NCBI RefSeq assembly: GCF_936928535.1
Contig: NZ_CAKZHY010000099.1
Location: 1 to 64,000, forward strand
DNA length: 64,000 nt
Source: an uncultured Bradyrhizobium sp.
GTDB taxonomy: Bacteria; Pseudomonadota; Alphaproteobacteria; Rhizobiales; Xanthobacteraceae
Reading direction: 5' to 3'
Shown here: one piece after another, positions 1 to 9,882 of the stretch
Position numbering within the stretch: the first letter of the stretch is position 1
How the letters are laid out: the number at the start of each line of letters is the position of its first letter
Made by a program: the position numbers and the translations under genes
The notes under the pieces: model-generated
The model's input: the letters and a program-made list of their open reading frames with translations, nothing else
Told to the model about the DNA's origin: nothing
Databases searched by the model: none

Positions 1-604
1 CGCCGACGGCGCGTAGCGCCAGCAGCGTCACGGTCTGGACGGCGTCGCGCATCTTGACGGGATCCTCGAGATTGTCGGGCGCGAGCGGGCCGACCAGGGC
101 CTCATGCAGCGCCCCGAGCAGCGCGGTCGCGGCGAGCGCCGTGTCCTGCGCCGGCAGATGGCCGGCGCGCACCGCAGCGTCGATCCGCGCGGCGATCTCG
201 CCCGCGATCTCGCGGCGGCTGGCCAGCCGTGAGGCGCTGACATCGACATCGACAGGCTCGGCCAGGATGCCCCAGGCGAGGCGCCGCTGCGACAGCGTAT
301 GGACCGCCACGGTGGTCACGGCTGCCGCCAGCGCCGAGGACGGCCCCGGCGCGGCATCGGCGGCCCGCCTGATCGCCGCGAGCTCGTCGCGGGAGACTTC
401 GGAAATCAGTTCAGAGATCAGCTCGGCCTTGGAGGGGAAGTAGCGGTAGACGGTGCCGGCCGCCACATTCGCCCTGACGGCAACCGGCGCGATCTGAACC
501 GCGGCCATGCCGCCTTCGGCTGCGGCTTCCCTTGCCGCCGCCAGGATGGCGCTGCGCCGAGCCGCAAGGCGCTTCACCACTTGATGCGTCCGCCGATAAA
601 CCAT
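1..604 (-). CDS. TetR-family transcriptional regulator (partial, C-terminus beyond the window)
   Basis: Reading the minus strand from the ATG at 604 gives an open frame with no stop up to the window edge, about 201 residues. The N-terminal third is a TetR helix-turn-helix: a first helix around residues 18-32, then AVRANVAAGTVYRYFPSK at about residues 44-61, the typical recognition helix followed by the YRYF-SK signature. The rest is an alanine-rich alpha-helical ligand domain without a diagnostic motif, so the effector cannot be named. It is divergent from the PAP2 gene at 866. A near-palindrome in the shared gap (691-704) may be its operator. The true target may lie outside the window. Confidence 0.85.
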   Translation of the reverse strand, partial: MVYRRTHQVVKRLAARRSAILAAAREAAAEGGMAAVQIAPVAVRANVAAGTVYRYFPSKAELISELISEVSRDELAAIRRAADAAPGPSSALAAAVTTVAVHTLSQRRLAWGILAEPVDVDVSASRLASRREIAGEIAARIDAAVRAGHLPAQDTALAATALLGALHEALVGPLAPDNLEDPVKMRDAVQTVTLLALRAVG

Positions 605-690
605 GGCGCGCTTCCTGTCCCACCACGCCTGCCGCACGCCGCGGCCGAACGCTTCGTCACCGATTGCACTGCAAATCGCCCCGCAAGGAC

Positions 691-704
691 TGAACAACTA
701 TTCA
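691..704. promoter_or_regulatory. Candidate TetR operator between tetR and the PAP2 gene
   Basis: TGAACA-AC-TATTCA is a 6-2-6 inverted repeat with one mismatch between arms, extended by one base on each side (C/G). It sits 87 bp upstream of the TetR start in the divergent intergenic region. The short TGAA/TTCA half-site form is common for AcrR-like TetR proteins. The assignment is inferred from position and symmetry only. Confidence 0.35.
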
Positions 705-865
705 GGGAGGATGACAAGAAGCAAATGTGTTGTGCATCACACGCGCAACGCTGCACTGCAAACCACTCAAATTGTAGGGAATCGGTTGGCAAACGGCTGA
801 CCACACTTCTTACCGCGGTCTTAAAGCGCCTCGGTGAGTGTGGCTGCGATCCAACCCGGTGCAGC

Positions 866-1840
866 ATGGTCGACACGGACGCCAAAACCGCCTGGCAGCT
901 TTTCCATTTGAATTGGCTTCCCATCGCGATCATGGGCAGCCTGCTCGCGCTTGGCCTGTCCGCCACCGGCCTCCGGCTCGAGCCGGTCGCCTACGGCATC
1001 ACGCTCGCGGTCGCCGCATGCTTTGTCGCCATCGCCTATCGCCACCGCTTCGCCAAGGGCGATCGCGCCGATCCGAAACTGATCTTCTCGCTCGGCACGA
1101 TCGGTCAGGTCATCATCACCTGCGCCATCGTCGGGCCGCTCAGCTACGTCGCCGGCAAGATGGGTTTACCGCTGCAGGATCAGGCGCTGCTCGCGGTCGA
1201 TCGCGCGTTCGGATTGGATCCCGAGCCGATCGCGCGCTTCGTCAACGACCATCCCTGGCTCGCCGACCTGCTGTCACGCAGCTACGGCCTGATCAAATGG
1301 CCGCTGCTCTTCATCCCCATCGCGCTGACGCTGTCCGCGCGTTACGTGCGGCTGCAATTGTTCATGCTGGCGATGAGTCTCGCGCTCGCGATCACCATCG
1401 CGATCTCGGCACTGGTGCCGGCGATCGGCACCTATTACGGACTGCAATTGGCCGCGGCCCACTTCCCCGACATCAACACTGCTGTTTACGCCGGACAGCT
1501 GCGCGACATCCTGTCCCTACGGGACGGCAGCCTGCACGAGCTGCGATTGTTCAAGCTCTCCGGCATCGTCTCGTTCCCGAGCTTCCACGCCGCATCCGCC
1601 GTGCTCTACATGTGGGCGCTGTGGCCGGTGCGCCGCATCGGCGGCATCGCGGCGGCCCTCAACCTCATGATGATCGCGGCAGCGCCTGTCATCGGCGCAC
1701 ACTACATCATCGACGTCGCCGGCGGCATTGCGTTGGCGGCAGGCTCGATCTGGGCGGCGAAGGCGTACCTGGCGTGGATGAGCAGCGCGGCGCAGGTCTC
1801 CGCAGCGCCGGCGACGTGGCAGCCGAGCCTCGCGGAATAG
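866..1840 (+). CDS. PAP2-superfamily membrane phosphatase-like protein
   Basis: A 324-residue polytopic membrane protein with roughly six hydrophobic segments. Two PAP2 active-site motifs are visible near the C-terminus: SFPSFHAAS at about residues 236-244 and GAHYIIDVAGG at about 277-287, matching the SxxxH and GxHxxxD signatures whose histidines and aspartate do acyl-phosphate-type hydrolysis. The first KxxxxxxRP motif is not obvious, as in the Aur1/Ipt1-like branch. The frame stays open back to 299, but the ATG at 866 follows a stretch with no coding character, so I start there. Substrate is probably a membrane lipid phosphate or diphosphate, or a phospho-headgroup transfer; this is family inference. 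Confidence 0.75.
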   Translation: MVDTDAKTAWQLFHLNWLPIAIMGSLLALGLSATGLRLEPVAYGITLAVAACFVAIAYRHRFAKGDRADPKLIFSLGTIGQVIITCAIVGPLSYVAGKMGLPLQDQALLAVDRAFGLDPEPIARFVNDHPWLADLLSRSYGLIKWPLLFIPIALTLSARYVRLQLFMLAMSLALAITIAISALVPAIGTYYGLQLAAAHFPDINTAVYAGQLRDILSLRDGSLHELRLFKLSGIVSFPSFHAASAVLYMWALWPVRRIGGIAAALNLMMIAAAPVIGAHYIIDVAGGIALAAGSIWAAKAYLAWMSSAAQVSAAPATWQPSLAE

Positions 1841-1870
1841 CAACCGCTATCAATCACATTTACAGCTCCC

Positions 1871-1906
1871 GTAGGATGGGCAAAGGCGCGTAGCGCCGTG
1901 CCTACG
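1871..1906. repeat. Family B palindromic repeat, short copy
   Basis: GTAGG-ATGGGCAAAGGCGCG ... CCTAC. It is a degenerate, shortened copy of the longer palindromes at 6019-6109 and 27740-27828, which begin and end with the same GTAGGGTGGGCAAAG / CTTTGCCCACCCTAC arms. Confidence 0.6.
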
Positions 1907-1953
1907 ATGTATCCGCGTCGATGATATATGCGGCGAGCACTCTGTCGCCTCCT

Positions 1954-2033
1954 CGTCATTGCGAGCGCAGCGAAGCAATCCAGAATCCCTTCGCGGATGC
2001 AGCCTGGATTGCTTCGCTGCGCTCGCAATGACG
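1954..2033. repeat. Family A palindromic repeat
   Basis: Two perfectly complementary 30-bp arms (1954-1983 and 2004-2033), beginning CGTCATTGCGAGCGCAGCGA, flank a 20-bp loop. A nearly identical element lies at 26747-26822. It is a REP-like intergenic palindrome, not a terminator, as no T tract follows. Confidence 0.9.
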
Positions 2034-2056
2034 GTGGGGAGGCGCTGTCGACCACC

Positions 2057-2093
2057 CAAAACAAAAAGAGCCCCGTCCGAGGACGGGGCTCTT
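2057..2093 (-). terminator. Rho-independent terminator of the Flp pilin gene
   Basis: AAGAGCCCCGTCC-GA-GGACGGGGCTCTT is a perfect 13-bp stem with a 2-bp centre (2066-2093). On the minus strand it is followed by TTTTTGTTTT, a U-rich tract. It starts about 22 bp after the pilin stop codon. Confidence 0.9.
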
Positions 2094-2115
2094 AAAACTC
2101 TTGCTACGTCTCAGC

Positions 2116-2280
2116 TTACTTGAGGCTGGACGAGATCGAGCCGAACTTGGTGTTCAGCGTCGAACCGAGGTTGTTGACGACGGTGATGATCGCCAGCGCG
2201 ATGCCGGCGGCGATCAGGCCGTATTCGATGGCGGTGGCGCCGGATTCGTCCTTCACGAAACGCGAAACGAGGTTCTTCAT
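2116..2280 (-). CDS. Flp/Fap-type class IVb pilin
   Basis: A 54-residue prepilin. A short basic leader ends in G, followed by ATAIEYGLIAAGIALAIITV, the class IVb signature: cleavage after Gly, Glu at +5, Tyr at +6, then one hydrophobic helix that packs in the pilus core. It would be processed by a TadV/CpaA-type peptidase and assembled by a Tad/Cpa system, neither of which is in this window. Start at 2280 is set by a GGAG ribosome site about 8 bp upstream; an in-frame extension to 2301 adds seven residues and fits worse. It stands alone with its own terminator. Confidence 0.92.
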   Translation of the reverse strand: MKNLVSRFVKDESGATAIEYGLIAAGIALAIITVVNNLGSTLNTKFGSISSSLK

Positions 2281-2583
2281 AGACTGCTCCAAAGGATACA
2301 CGTGGCTTCAACTGGTCTGGTCTTTTCGGCTTCCCAGCGCCGCCCGACCATGGAACCGACCGTAAGGGCAAAGACTTGCGCCGCAGTTAATTCGACTGCG
2401 TAAACAATGAACGGCTTAGATGTATTCGCCGATGGTAAACCGAAATTAAAAACAATCAGTTAAATTGCGCAGACATAAAGCCGCGCCAAAGGCGTGTATT
2501 CCGCCGATTTACTGGAAGTTATGACCGCCGTGGTCCAATGCCGCCCGCTCGGCCAACACGACCCAAGAACAAGACGAGGCGGC
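2281..2583. other. Intergenic region between flp and the membrane protein gene
   Basis: About 300 bp of divergent promoter space with several AT-rich stretches around 2390-2470. No hairpin, repeat or convincing reading frame is visible. Promoters for flp (minus) and for the gene at 2584 (plus) must lie here, but I cannot place sigma-70 boxes with confidence. Confidence 0.4.
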
Positions 2584-4071
2584 ATGTCGCTTTCCTTTAC
2601 CAACAGCATCACCATGCAGAGCCGCGCGCGCGCGCTGGTGCCGCTGTGTGTCGGCGCGGGCGCCTTTCTCTTCTTCCTCACTGTCGGCGACACGCTGCTT
2701 CAGGACTCCGACTCGTTCTGGCAGATCAAGATCGGACAATGGATCCTCGACCACCGCGCCCTGCCCTATACTGACTTCTATTCCTTCACGCGCTCAGGCC
2801 AGCCCTGGATCTCGACGTCCTGGCTGTCGCAAATCCTGTACGCCATCACCTATGCGCAATGGGACTGGGCCGGACCGGTGGTCCTGACCGCGCTTGCGAT
2901 CGCGGCTTCCGTCGCGATCTTCGTTTATCTGCTCGAAGCCCATCTCGAAATCCCGCGCTCGGTGCTGTTCGCGATGCTGGCCGTGCTGCTGTCGCTGCAC
3001 CACATCCTGGCGCGGCCGCATATCCTGGCGCTGCCAGTGATGATCGCGTGGGTCGGCGTGCTGATGAACGCGGCCGACCGCAAGGTCACGCCGTCCTGGG
3101 TCTGGCTGCCGCTGATGTCGCTGTGGGCGAATTTGCATGGCGGCTTCGTGCTCGGCCTCGCGCTGATCGGCCCGATGGCATTGGAGGCGATCTGGACGCT
3201 CGACCAGGCCAAGCAGATCCGCCTGCTTTCGCGCTGGTTCGTGTTTGGTGTCGCTGCGATGCTGGCTGCCTGTGTCACGCCCTATGGCTGGCGCACGTTG
3301 CTGGGCGCGACAAATATCCTCAATCTGGGCGAGCTGCTGTCGGTCATCTCGGAATGGATGCCGGCGAATTTCGCCTCGTTCTCCGCGTTCGAAGGCGCGA
3401 TCCTCGGCTTGATCGCGATCGGCATGTTTCGCGGCCTCACGCTATCGCCGCCGCGCATCCTGCTGGTCCTGCTGCTCACCTGGATGGGACTGACCCATGT
3501 GAGGAGCATCGAGGCGTTTGCCTTTCTGGTGCCGCTGGTGCTGGCCAAGCCGCTCGGCGAGACATCGCCGCTGCCACATCTCACGCGGGGCACCGAGAGC
3601 CCGGCGGCGCGCTATGTCACGGTGATGGGCGCGCTGATGATCGCGGCCGCGGCCTGGACCTCGACCTCGATCTACATGTCGCATCACCGCTTCACCTTCA
3701 CGATGGACCAGACGCCGGTCGCCGCCGTCGATCTGCTGCAGCAGCGCAAGGCGCAGCGCATCTTCAACGCCTACCAGTTCGGCGGCTACCTGATCTCGCG
3801 CGACATTCCTGTTTTCGTCGACGGCCGCGCCGAGCTCTATGGCGAGAAGTTCGTGATGGACTTCTTCAAGGCGATCGAGGTCAAGAAGCTCGATAACCTG
3901 ACGCGGTTGCTGGAGGAGTACAAGATCGACGCCACGCTGCTGGTCGCCGACAGCCCCGCCGCCCAGGTGCTCGATCACATCAAGGGCTGGAAGCGGCTCT
4001 ATGCCGACAACATCGCCGTGATCCATGTGCGGGATGGCGAACCGGGCGCTGACACGCCGGCCAAGCCATGA
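2584..4071 (+). CDS. Polytopic membrane protein, GT-C-like (first of a tandem pair)
   Basis: A 495-residue protein with about ten hydrophobic segments and a soluble C-terminal part from about residue 390. Near the first helix it has DSDSFWQIKIGQWILDH followed by WISTSWLSQ, the arrangement of bacterial GT-C/ArnT-like membrane proteins, where an acidic pair in the first external loop is functional. The C-terminal part has a conserved RIFNAYQFGGYLI...DGRAELYGEKF block. I infer a lipid-linked sugar transferase-like role, but function is not established. ATG at 2584 is chosen because GAGGCGGC precedes it; the frame opens at 2494. The next gene encodes a clear paralogue in the same order of motifs, so this is a tandem duplication. 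Confidence 0.7.
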   Translation: MSLSFTNSITMQSRARALVPLCVGAGAFLFFLTVGDTLLQDSDSFWQIKIGQWILDHRALPYTDFYSFTRSGQPWISTSWLSQILYAITYAQWDWAGPVVLTALAIAASVAIFVYLLEAHLEIPRSVLFAMLAVLLSLHHILARPHILALPVMIAWVGVLMNAADRKVTPSWVWLPLMSLWANLHGGFVLGLALIGPMALEAIWTLDQAKQIRLLSRWFVFGVAAMLAACVTPYGWRTLLGATNILNLGELLSVISEWMPANFASFSAFEGAILGLIAIGMFRGLTLSPPRILLVLLLTWMGLTHVRSIEAFAFLVPLVLAKPLGETSPLPHLTRGTESPAARYVTVMGALMIAAAAWTSTSIYMSHHRFTFTMDQTPVAAVDLLQQRKAQRIFNAYQFGGYLISRDIPVFVDGRAELYGEKFVMDFFKAIEVKKLDNLTRLLEEYKIDATLLVADSPAAQVLDHIKGWKRLYADNIAVIHVRDGEPGADTPAKP

Positions 4072-4104
4072 CTATCAAGCCATGATCCTAAAGCCATGAC
4101 CATC
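4063..4104 (+). repeat. Triple 14-bp repeat forming a stop/start relay of two mini-ORFs
   Basis: Three consecutive 14-bp units begin at 4063, 4077 and 4091, each starting AAGCCATGA. The first TGA (4069-4071) ends the upstream membrane protein and overlaps an ATG (4068) that opens a five-codon frame, MTIKP. Its TGA (4083-4085) overlaps the next ATG (4082), which opens MILKP. That stop (4097-4099) overlaps the ATG at 4096 of the second membrane protein. Each junction is thus an ATGA overlap. Confidence 0.85.
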
Positions 4105-5568
4105 GCCGCCAGCCTTCCGGTCGCGCGCGCCCAGCGCAATCTGGCGCCGCTCTGCGTCGCGGCCGCGAGTTTCCTGCTGCTGCTGGTGAACGGCGACAGT
4201 CTGCTGCACGATCCTGACACCCTCTGGCAGATCAAGGTCGGCCAGTGGATCCTCGATCATCGCAGCGTGCCGTGGACCGACCTCTATTCATTGACGCGCC
4301 AGGGCGAGGCCTGGCTCTCGACCTCCTGGCTGTCGCAGGTCCTGTTCGCGACGACCTATTCGCATTGGGGATGGGCCGGGCCCGTCATCCTGACCGCCGC
4401 CGCCATCGCGCTGGCGATGGCGCTGCTATTGTCCTTCCTGCAGCGGCATCTCGATCTTCCCTACGCGCTCGTGTTCTGCCTGCTGGCGATGACGCTGGCC
4501 GCGCCGCATCTGCTGGCGCGCCCGCACGTCCTTGCACTGCCGGTCATGGTCGCCTGGAGCGGCGCGCTGATGGCCGCAGCCGATCGCGGCCGCGCGCCCT
4601 CCTTCATGCTGCTGCCGCTGATGGTGCTGTGGGCCAATCTTCACGGCGGCTTCGTGTTCGGCCTCGCGCTGATCGGCGCGATCGGCTTGGAAGCGCTTTG
4701 GTGTGCCGCGCCGGCGCGCCGGCCGGCGCTCCTGCTGCACTGGGCCGCCTTCGGCCTTGGGGCGCTGGCCGCGAGCTGCTGCACGCCTTACGGTGTTGAT
4801 ACAATGCTCGGGGCTGCCCGCATCCTCAGCCTCGGCAAATCCTTTTCGGTCATCGCCGAGTGGCGACCGGCCGATTTCAGCGCCTTCAGCCCCTTCGCGG
4901 GCGCCCTGCTCGGCCTGCTCGGCCTCGCACTGACCCGCGGCCTGACGCTGTCACCGCCGCGCGTGCTGCTGATCCTCGGGCTGACCTGGATGGCGCTGGC
5001 GCATGTCCGCAGCATCGAGAGCTTCGGCGTGCTCGTCCCTCTGTTGCTGGCGCAGCCGCTGAGTGGCTGGTTCAGAGCTTTCCCTGATACACCCCGCGGC
5101 TTGCGGATGGCGCCCGGCGCCCCCGCGGCGCTGACTGCTGTGGGAATTGTGCTCGCGACTGCAAGCGCAACGGCGGCCTTCACGGCGCATCACACCTTCG
5201 CATTCTCCACCGCGCAGACGCCTGATGCCGCGGTCGATGCCTTGATCGAGCGCAAGGCCACGCGCATCTTCAATTCCTACGGCTTCGGCGGCTACCTCAT
5301 CGTTCGCGACATCAGGCCGTTCGTCGATGGACGTTCGGAGCTCTACGGCGAAAAATTCCTGATGGATTATTTTGCCGCCGAGGACGGCCGCGACGTGTCC
5401 GGCCTGTTGCGCATGCTCGACGAGAACAAGATCGATGCGACGCTGCTGACGGCGGATTCACCGGCAGCGCAGATCCTGGATCATATCAAGGGCTGGAAGC
5501 GGGCCTATGCCGACAAGATCGCGGTGATCCACGTGCGGGACGATCGGGACGGCGCGCCGTCAGAGTGA
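4096..5568 (+). CDS. Polytopic membrane protein, GT-C-like (second of a tandem pair)
   Basis: A 490-residue paralogue of the gene just upstream. The matching segments run in the same order: DPDTLWQIKVGQWILDH near the first helix, WLSTSWLSQVLF, RPHVLALPVMVAW, NLHGGFVFGLALIGA, SPPRVLL, then RIFNSYGFGGYLI and DGRSELYGEKF in the C-terminal soluble part. The protein has about ten membrane segments. The two genes form one operon with linked translation through the 4063-4104 repeat. A GT-C-type glycosyl or phosphoryl-sugar transferase is possible from fold and motif placement, but no catalytic proof is visible; a structural membrane role is the alternative. Confidence 0.7.
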   Translation: MTIAASLPVARAQRNLAPLCVAAASFLLLLVNGDSLLHDPDTLWQIKVGQWILDHRSVPWTDLYSLTRQGEAWLSTSWLSQVLFATTYSHWGWAGPVILTAAAIALAMALLLSFLQRHLDLPYALVFCLLAMTLAAPHLLARPHVLALPVMVAWSGALMAAADRGRAPSFMLLPLMVLWANLHGGFVFGLALIGAIGLEALWCAAPARRPALLLHWAAFGLGALAASCCTPYGVDTMLGAARILSLGKSFSVIAEWRPADFSAFSPFAGALLGLLGLALTRGLTLSPPRVLLILGLTWMALAHVRSIESFGVLVPLLLAQPLSGWFRAFPDTPRGLRMAPGAPAALTAVGIVLATASATAAFTAHHTFAFSTAQTPDAAVDALIERKATRIFNSYGFGGYLIVRDIRPFVDGRSELYGEKFLMDYFAAEDGRDVSGLLRMLDENKIDATLLTADSPAAQILDHIKGWKRAYADKIAVIHVRDDRDGAPSE

Positions 5569-5662
5569 GGACGGCGTATCAAGCGGACTTGTCTCCTGCC
5601 GTCTGACGCAGTTCAATGCGGCGGGATCGGGGCGATGCAAGTGGCCAGAAGCAAACCGTGTC

Positions 5663-5986
5663 ATGAAAAATCCGGACGCCATCGCCGTCATCGTATCGAC
5701 GCTCCGCCAGGTCCATGGTGACGACATCGCGCGGATGATGCTGGTCGAAGGCATGAGCCTGGCCAATCTGATCGATGCGATGTTTTCGGCGCCGCTGGCG
5801 CACCGCGATGCCGTGCGGGCGATCACCGACGGGCTCGACGACTTCGTCATCACGCCGGACCTCGGGCTGATATGGCACCTGAAATATGTCTACGGACCCG
5901 GCTCCCTCCACGTCGTGGACCTGGAGATCGCCACGCCTGACGGTACGCTGGCGAGCAAGGACGTCTGGCTGCGTCTGGCGTCGTGA
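5663..5986 (+). CDS. Hypothetical protein
   Basis: A 107-residue soluble protein with no signal peptide or membrane segment, and no motif I recognise. The N-terminal half is helical and the C-terminal half has alternating hydrophobic residues typical of beta strands (LIWHLKYVYGPGSLHVVDLE). Codon use matches the neighbours. No strong ribosome site precedes the ATG. It lies 94 bp after the membrane protein pair and just before a family B palindrome. Confidence 0.55.
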   Translation: MKNPDAIAVIVSTLRQVHGDDIARMMLVEGMSLANLIDAMFSAPLAHRDAVRAITDGLDDFVITPDLGLIWHLKYVYGPGSLHVVDLEIATPDGTLASKDVWLRLAS

Positions 5987-6018
5987 CAGGGCGGGGCGTC
6001 AATACAAGCGCAGCTATT

Positions 6019-6109
6019 GTAGGGTGGGCAAAGCGGCAGCGTGCCCACGACTTGTTGCGATTGGCGAAAGGTGGTGGGCACAGCGCTTGCGCGCCTTTGC
6101 CCACCCTAC
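6019..6109. repeat. Family B palindromic repeat
   Basis: Terminal arms GTAGGGTGGGCAAAG and CTTTGCCCACCCTAC are exact inverse complements. Inside is a second, imperfect pair around GTGCCCAC / GTGGGCAC. The same element is found at 27740-27828 and, shortened, at 1871-1906. It lies between the converging ends of the hypothetical gene and the DUF3052 gene. Confidence 0.88.
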
Positions 6110-6119
6110 GAGAGCGGAG

Positions 6120-6531
6120 TTACTTCCCGCGATCCTTGACGGGGATCACGAGCTTCAGGCCGGACCAGATCTCGTTGACGGCGCAGATCTTGATATCGAC
6201 GAGGCCGTTCGCGAGCGCGGTCTCGCGCACCAGCGCTTCCGTCACGTCAGTCGCGACGCCGGAGGCCTTCTTCGGCCATGACGCCCAGATCATGCCATCA
6301 GGGGCGATCGCCTTGCGGTAGAGGCGCAATTTTGCAGGCGAGGCCTTTGGTCTCGCCTGCGAAGAGATGGACCATGTCGAGCGGCGCCTTGGCGGCCTTT
6401 GCGATCGCCACGCCGTCAGGCAGCTCGCCGACGATGTCGCGATAGGGCGTCGCAAGGCCGTCCACAAAAATACAAAAGCCCGGCTTGATGCCGAGCTTTT
6501 GCACTACAGCTTTGCCGGAATATCCGGCCAT
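6120..6531 (-). pseudogene. DUF3052-family protein gene with a frameshift
   Basis: The first frame, from the ATG at 6531, gives MAGYSGKAVVQKLGIKPGF ... LDMVHLFAGETK. The family-typical second half, YRKAIAPDGMIWASWPKKAS ... VDIKICAVNEIWSGLKLVI, is in another frame, ending at 6120. Removing one base near 6343-6350 would restore a single 136-residue protein of the usual family length. The shift falls in the loop of a perfect 9-bp inverted repeat (6334-6342 with 6352-6360), a site prone to both mutation and sequencing error. The family function is unknown. It lies 12 bp downstream of ftsH on the same strand, read before ftsH in coordinates but after it in transcription. Confidence 0.8.
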
Positions 6532-6542
6532 GGGCCGAGGCG

Positions 6543-8465
<1,923 letters not shown>

Positions 8466-8555
8466 CGATCTTCCTTCGTGGTCGCGCGGATCGCGGCCTC
8501 ATCCTTGGGGCAGTACGAGGAAATCCCCAAGGAATCCTCATCGTTAGACGTATAC

Positions 8556-8584
8556 AATCTAGGTGCCGTCCCGGTCGCTGCCAA
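8556..8584 (-). promoter_or_regulatory. Predicted sigma-70-type promoter of ftsH
   Basis: On the minus strand, TTGGCA (8579-8584) and TAGATT (8556-8561) are separated by exactly 17 bp, about 90 bp upstream of the ftsH ATG. A 7-bp hairpin, AGATGGG ... CCCATCT (8592-8614), lies just upstream of it. No clear heat-shock sigma factor box was seen. Confidence 0.55.
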
Positions 8585-8707
8585 GGGAACGAGATGGGAC
8601 TATTTAGCCCATCTTAGAGCGATTCCCGCTGAAATAATGGCATCAAGTGCGGGGTTTTTCCTGCCTGGTTAAGGTGTCCTGACGGCGCCTCACGGAAACG
8701 GCCGGTG

Positions 8708-9799
8708 TCATGATCCGCCCTCATCCGCCCTCGAACCGCCTTTAGACCGCCGGGCCGGCGCAGGCGCGATGTGGATACGCCCCCCGACAAGGCTGATCAA
8801 GGCTCCCGCCAAGGTCTGCTTGAGAAGGGTCTGCTTCAGGATGGCACGGCCATTTGCCGGTGCGCCGGTGGCCATGGCCTGATCGAGCGCGGCCAGCAGG
8901 GTCTCGACCTTGCCGAGTTCCGCCGGGCCCTCGTGCCCGAGCGCGTCGATCGCCCGCAGCAGGATCCGCAGCCGGACCTCTTCCGGCAGCATGGCGAAGG
9001 CCGTGGCCTCGAAACTGCGAACGCCCGCACGCCGCAGATGGCCGCGATCCCGCAAGCGCAGAAAGCGCTCGGCACCGTCGGTCAGCACCTCGACCGCCGC
9101 GTTGGCGCGGGCGAGCCGCGCCGACAGCCGCACCAAGGTTCTGATATCACCGCCTTCGGCAGCAAGCTGCGGCAGCAGCGCGCGAAGCCGCGGCCGCGTG
9201 AAGGCCGGGTCGCGGTTGGTGGGATCCTCGACGAAGCCGATCCTGGCCCGTTTCAGGGTCGCGATGAGTTGCGACTTCGGAACATCGAGCAGCGGACGTG
9301 CCAGCACGAGGCCGTCGCGGCTGGTGAGGCGCGCCATCGCCGACAGCCCCGCGATGCCACTGCCGCGGAACAGGCGCATCAGCAGCGTCTCGGCCTGGTC
9401 ATCCCTGGTGTGCGCGGTCAGCACGTGGCTCGCGCCGGCGGTGCGCGCGGCCTGCGCGAGCAGGCGGTAGCGGGCCTCGCGCGCGGCGGCCGGCAATCCC
9501 GTCTTTGGCTTGGCGCCGCGCCAGCGCAGGGTCCGGTGTGTCAGTCCAAGTTCTGTCGCGAGCCGCTTGACCTCGCGCGCTTCGCGCGCCGCCTCCTTGC
9601 GCAGGCCGTGATCGACGGTGACGACGGTGAGCTCCGGGCCGCGGGCGAGGCTGCGCCGCCAGCGCGCCGCCAGCCACATCAGCGCGACCGAGTCGGGTCC
9701 GCCCGAGACGGCGAGCACCAAGGCGGGCGCACCTTTCAGCTCGGCGAAGAGTTGCTTCGCCGCACGTGCGGAGATCGGAGAGATATCGTCGTCTGACAT
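8708..9799 (-). CDS. tilS: tRNA(Ile)-lysidine synthase
   Basis: A 363-residue cytosolic N-type ATP pyrophosphatase that converts C34 of the minor tRNA-Ile to lysidine, so that the anticodon reads AUA. The PP-loop SGGPDS is at residues 32-37, followed by VDHGLR and a TAHTRDDQAETLLMRLFRGSG block, all hallmarks of TilS. The C-terminal region is shorter than in enteric TilS, as is usual in Rhizobiales. I use the ATG at 9799; the frame extends to a TTG at 9814. It sits between cpoB and ftsH, a common order in this group. Confidence 0.95.
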   Translation of the reverse strand: MSDDDISPISARAAKQLFAELKGAPALVLAVSGGPDSVALMWLAARWRRSLARGPELTVVTVDHGLRKEAAREAREVKRLATELGLTHRTLRWRGAKPKTGLPAAAREARYRLLAQAARTAGASHVLTAHTRDDQAETLLMRLFRGSGIAGLSAMARLTSRDGLVLARPLLDVPKSQLIATLKRARIGFVEDPTNRDPAFTRPRLRALLPQLAAEGGDIRTLVRLSARLARANAAVEVLTDGAERFLRLRDRGHLRRAGVRSFEATAFAMLPEEVRLRILLRAIDALGHEGPAELGKVETLLAALDQAMATGAPANGRAILKQTLLKQTLAGALISLVGGRIHIAPAPARRSKGGSRADEGGS

Positions 9800-9882
9800 G
9801 ACGCGGCCCGGCAATCGCCAGCGAATGGCGCGCGCGATTTTAGCGCAACGCCATCCGCCTTGTCAGCGATTGCCGTCGCAGA

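Noticed and set aside
603..800. 65-residue plus-strand frame between tetR and the PAP2 gene
   Set aside because: Poor composition, no suitable ribosome spacing, and it runs over the candidate operator.
299..865. Long N-terminal extension of the PAP2 gene frame
   Set aside because: The frame is open only because it shadows the TetR gene on the other strand; it has no membrane or family character before the ATG at 866.
8466..8707. Heat-shock sigma factor promoter before ftsH
   Set aside because: A CTTG-type -35 with a CCAT-type -10 at proper spacing could not be found, while a good TTGGCA-17-TAGATT pair is present.
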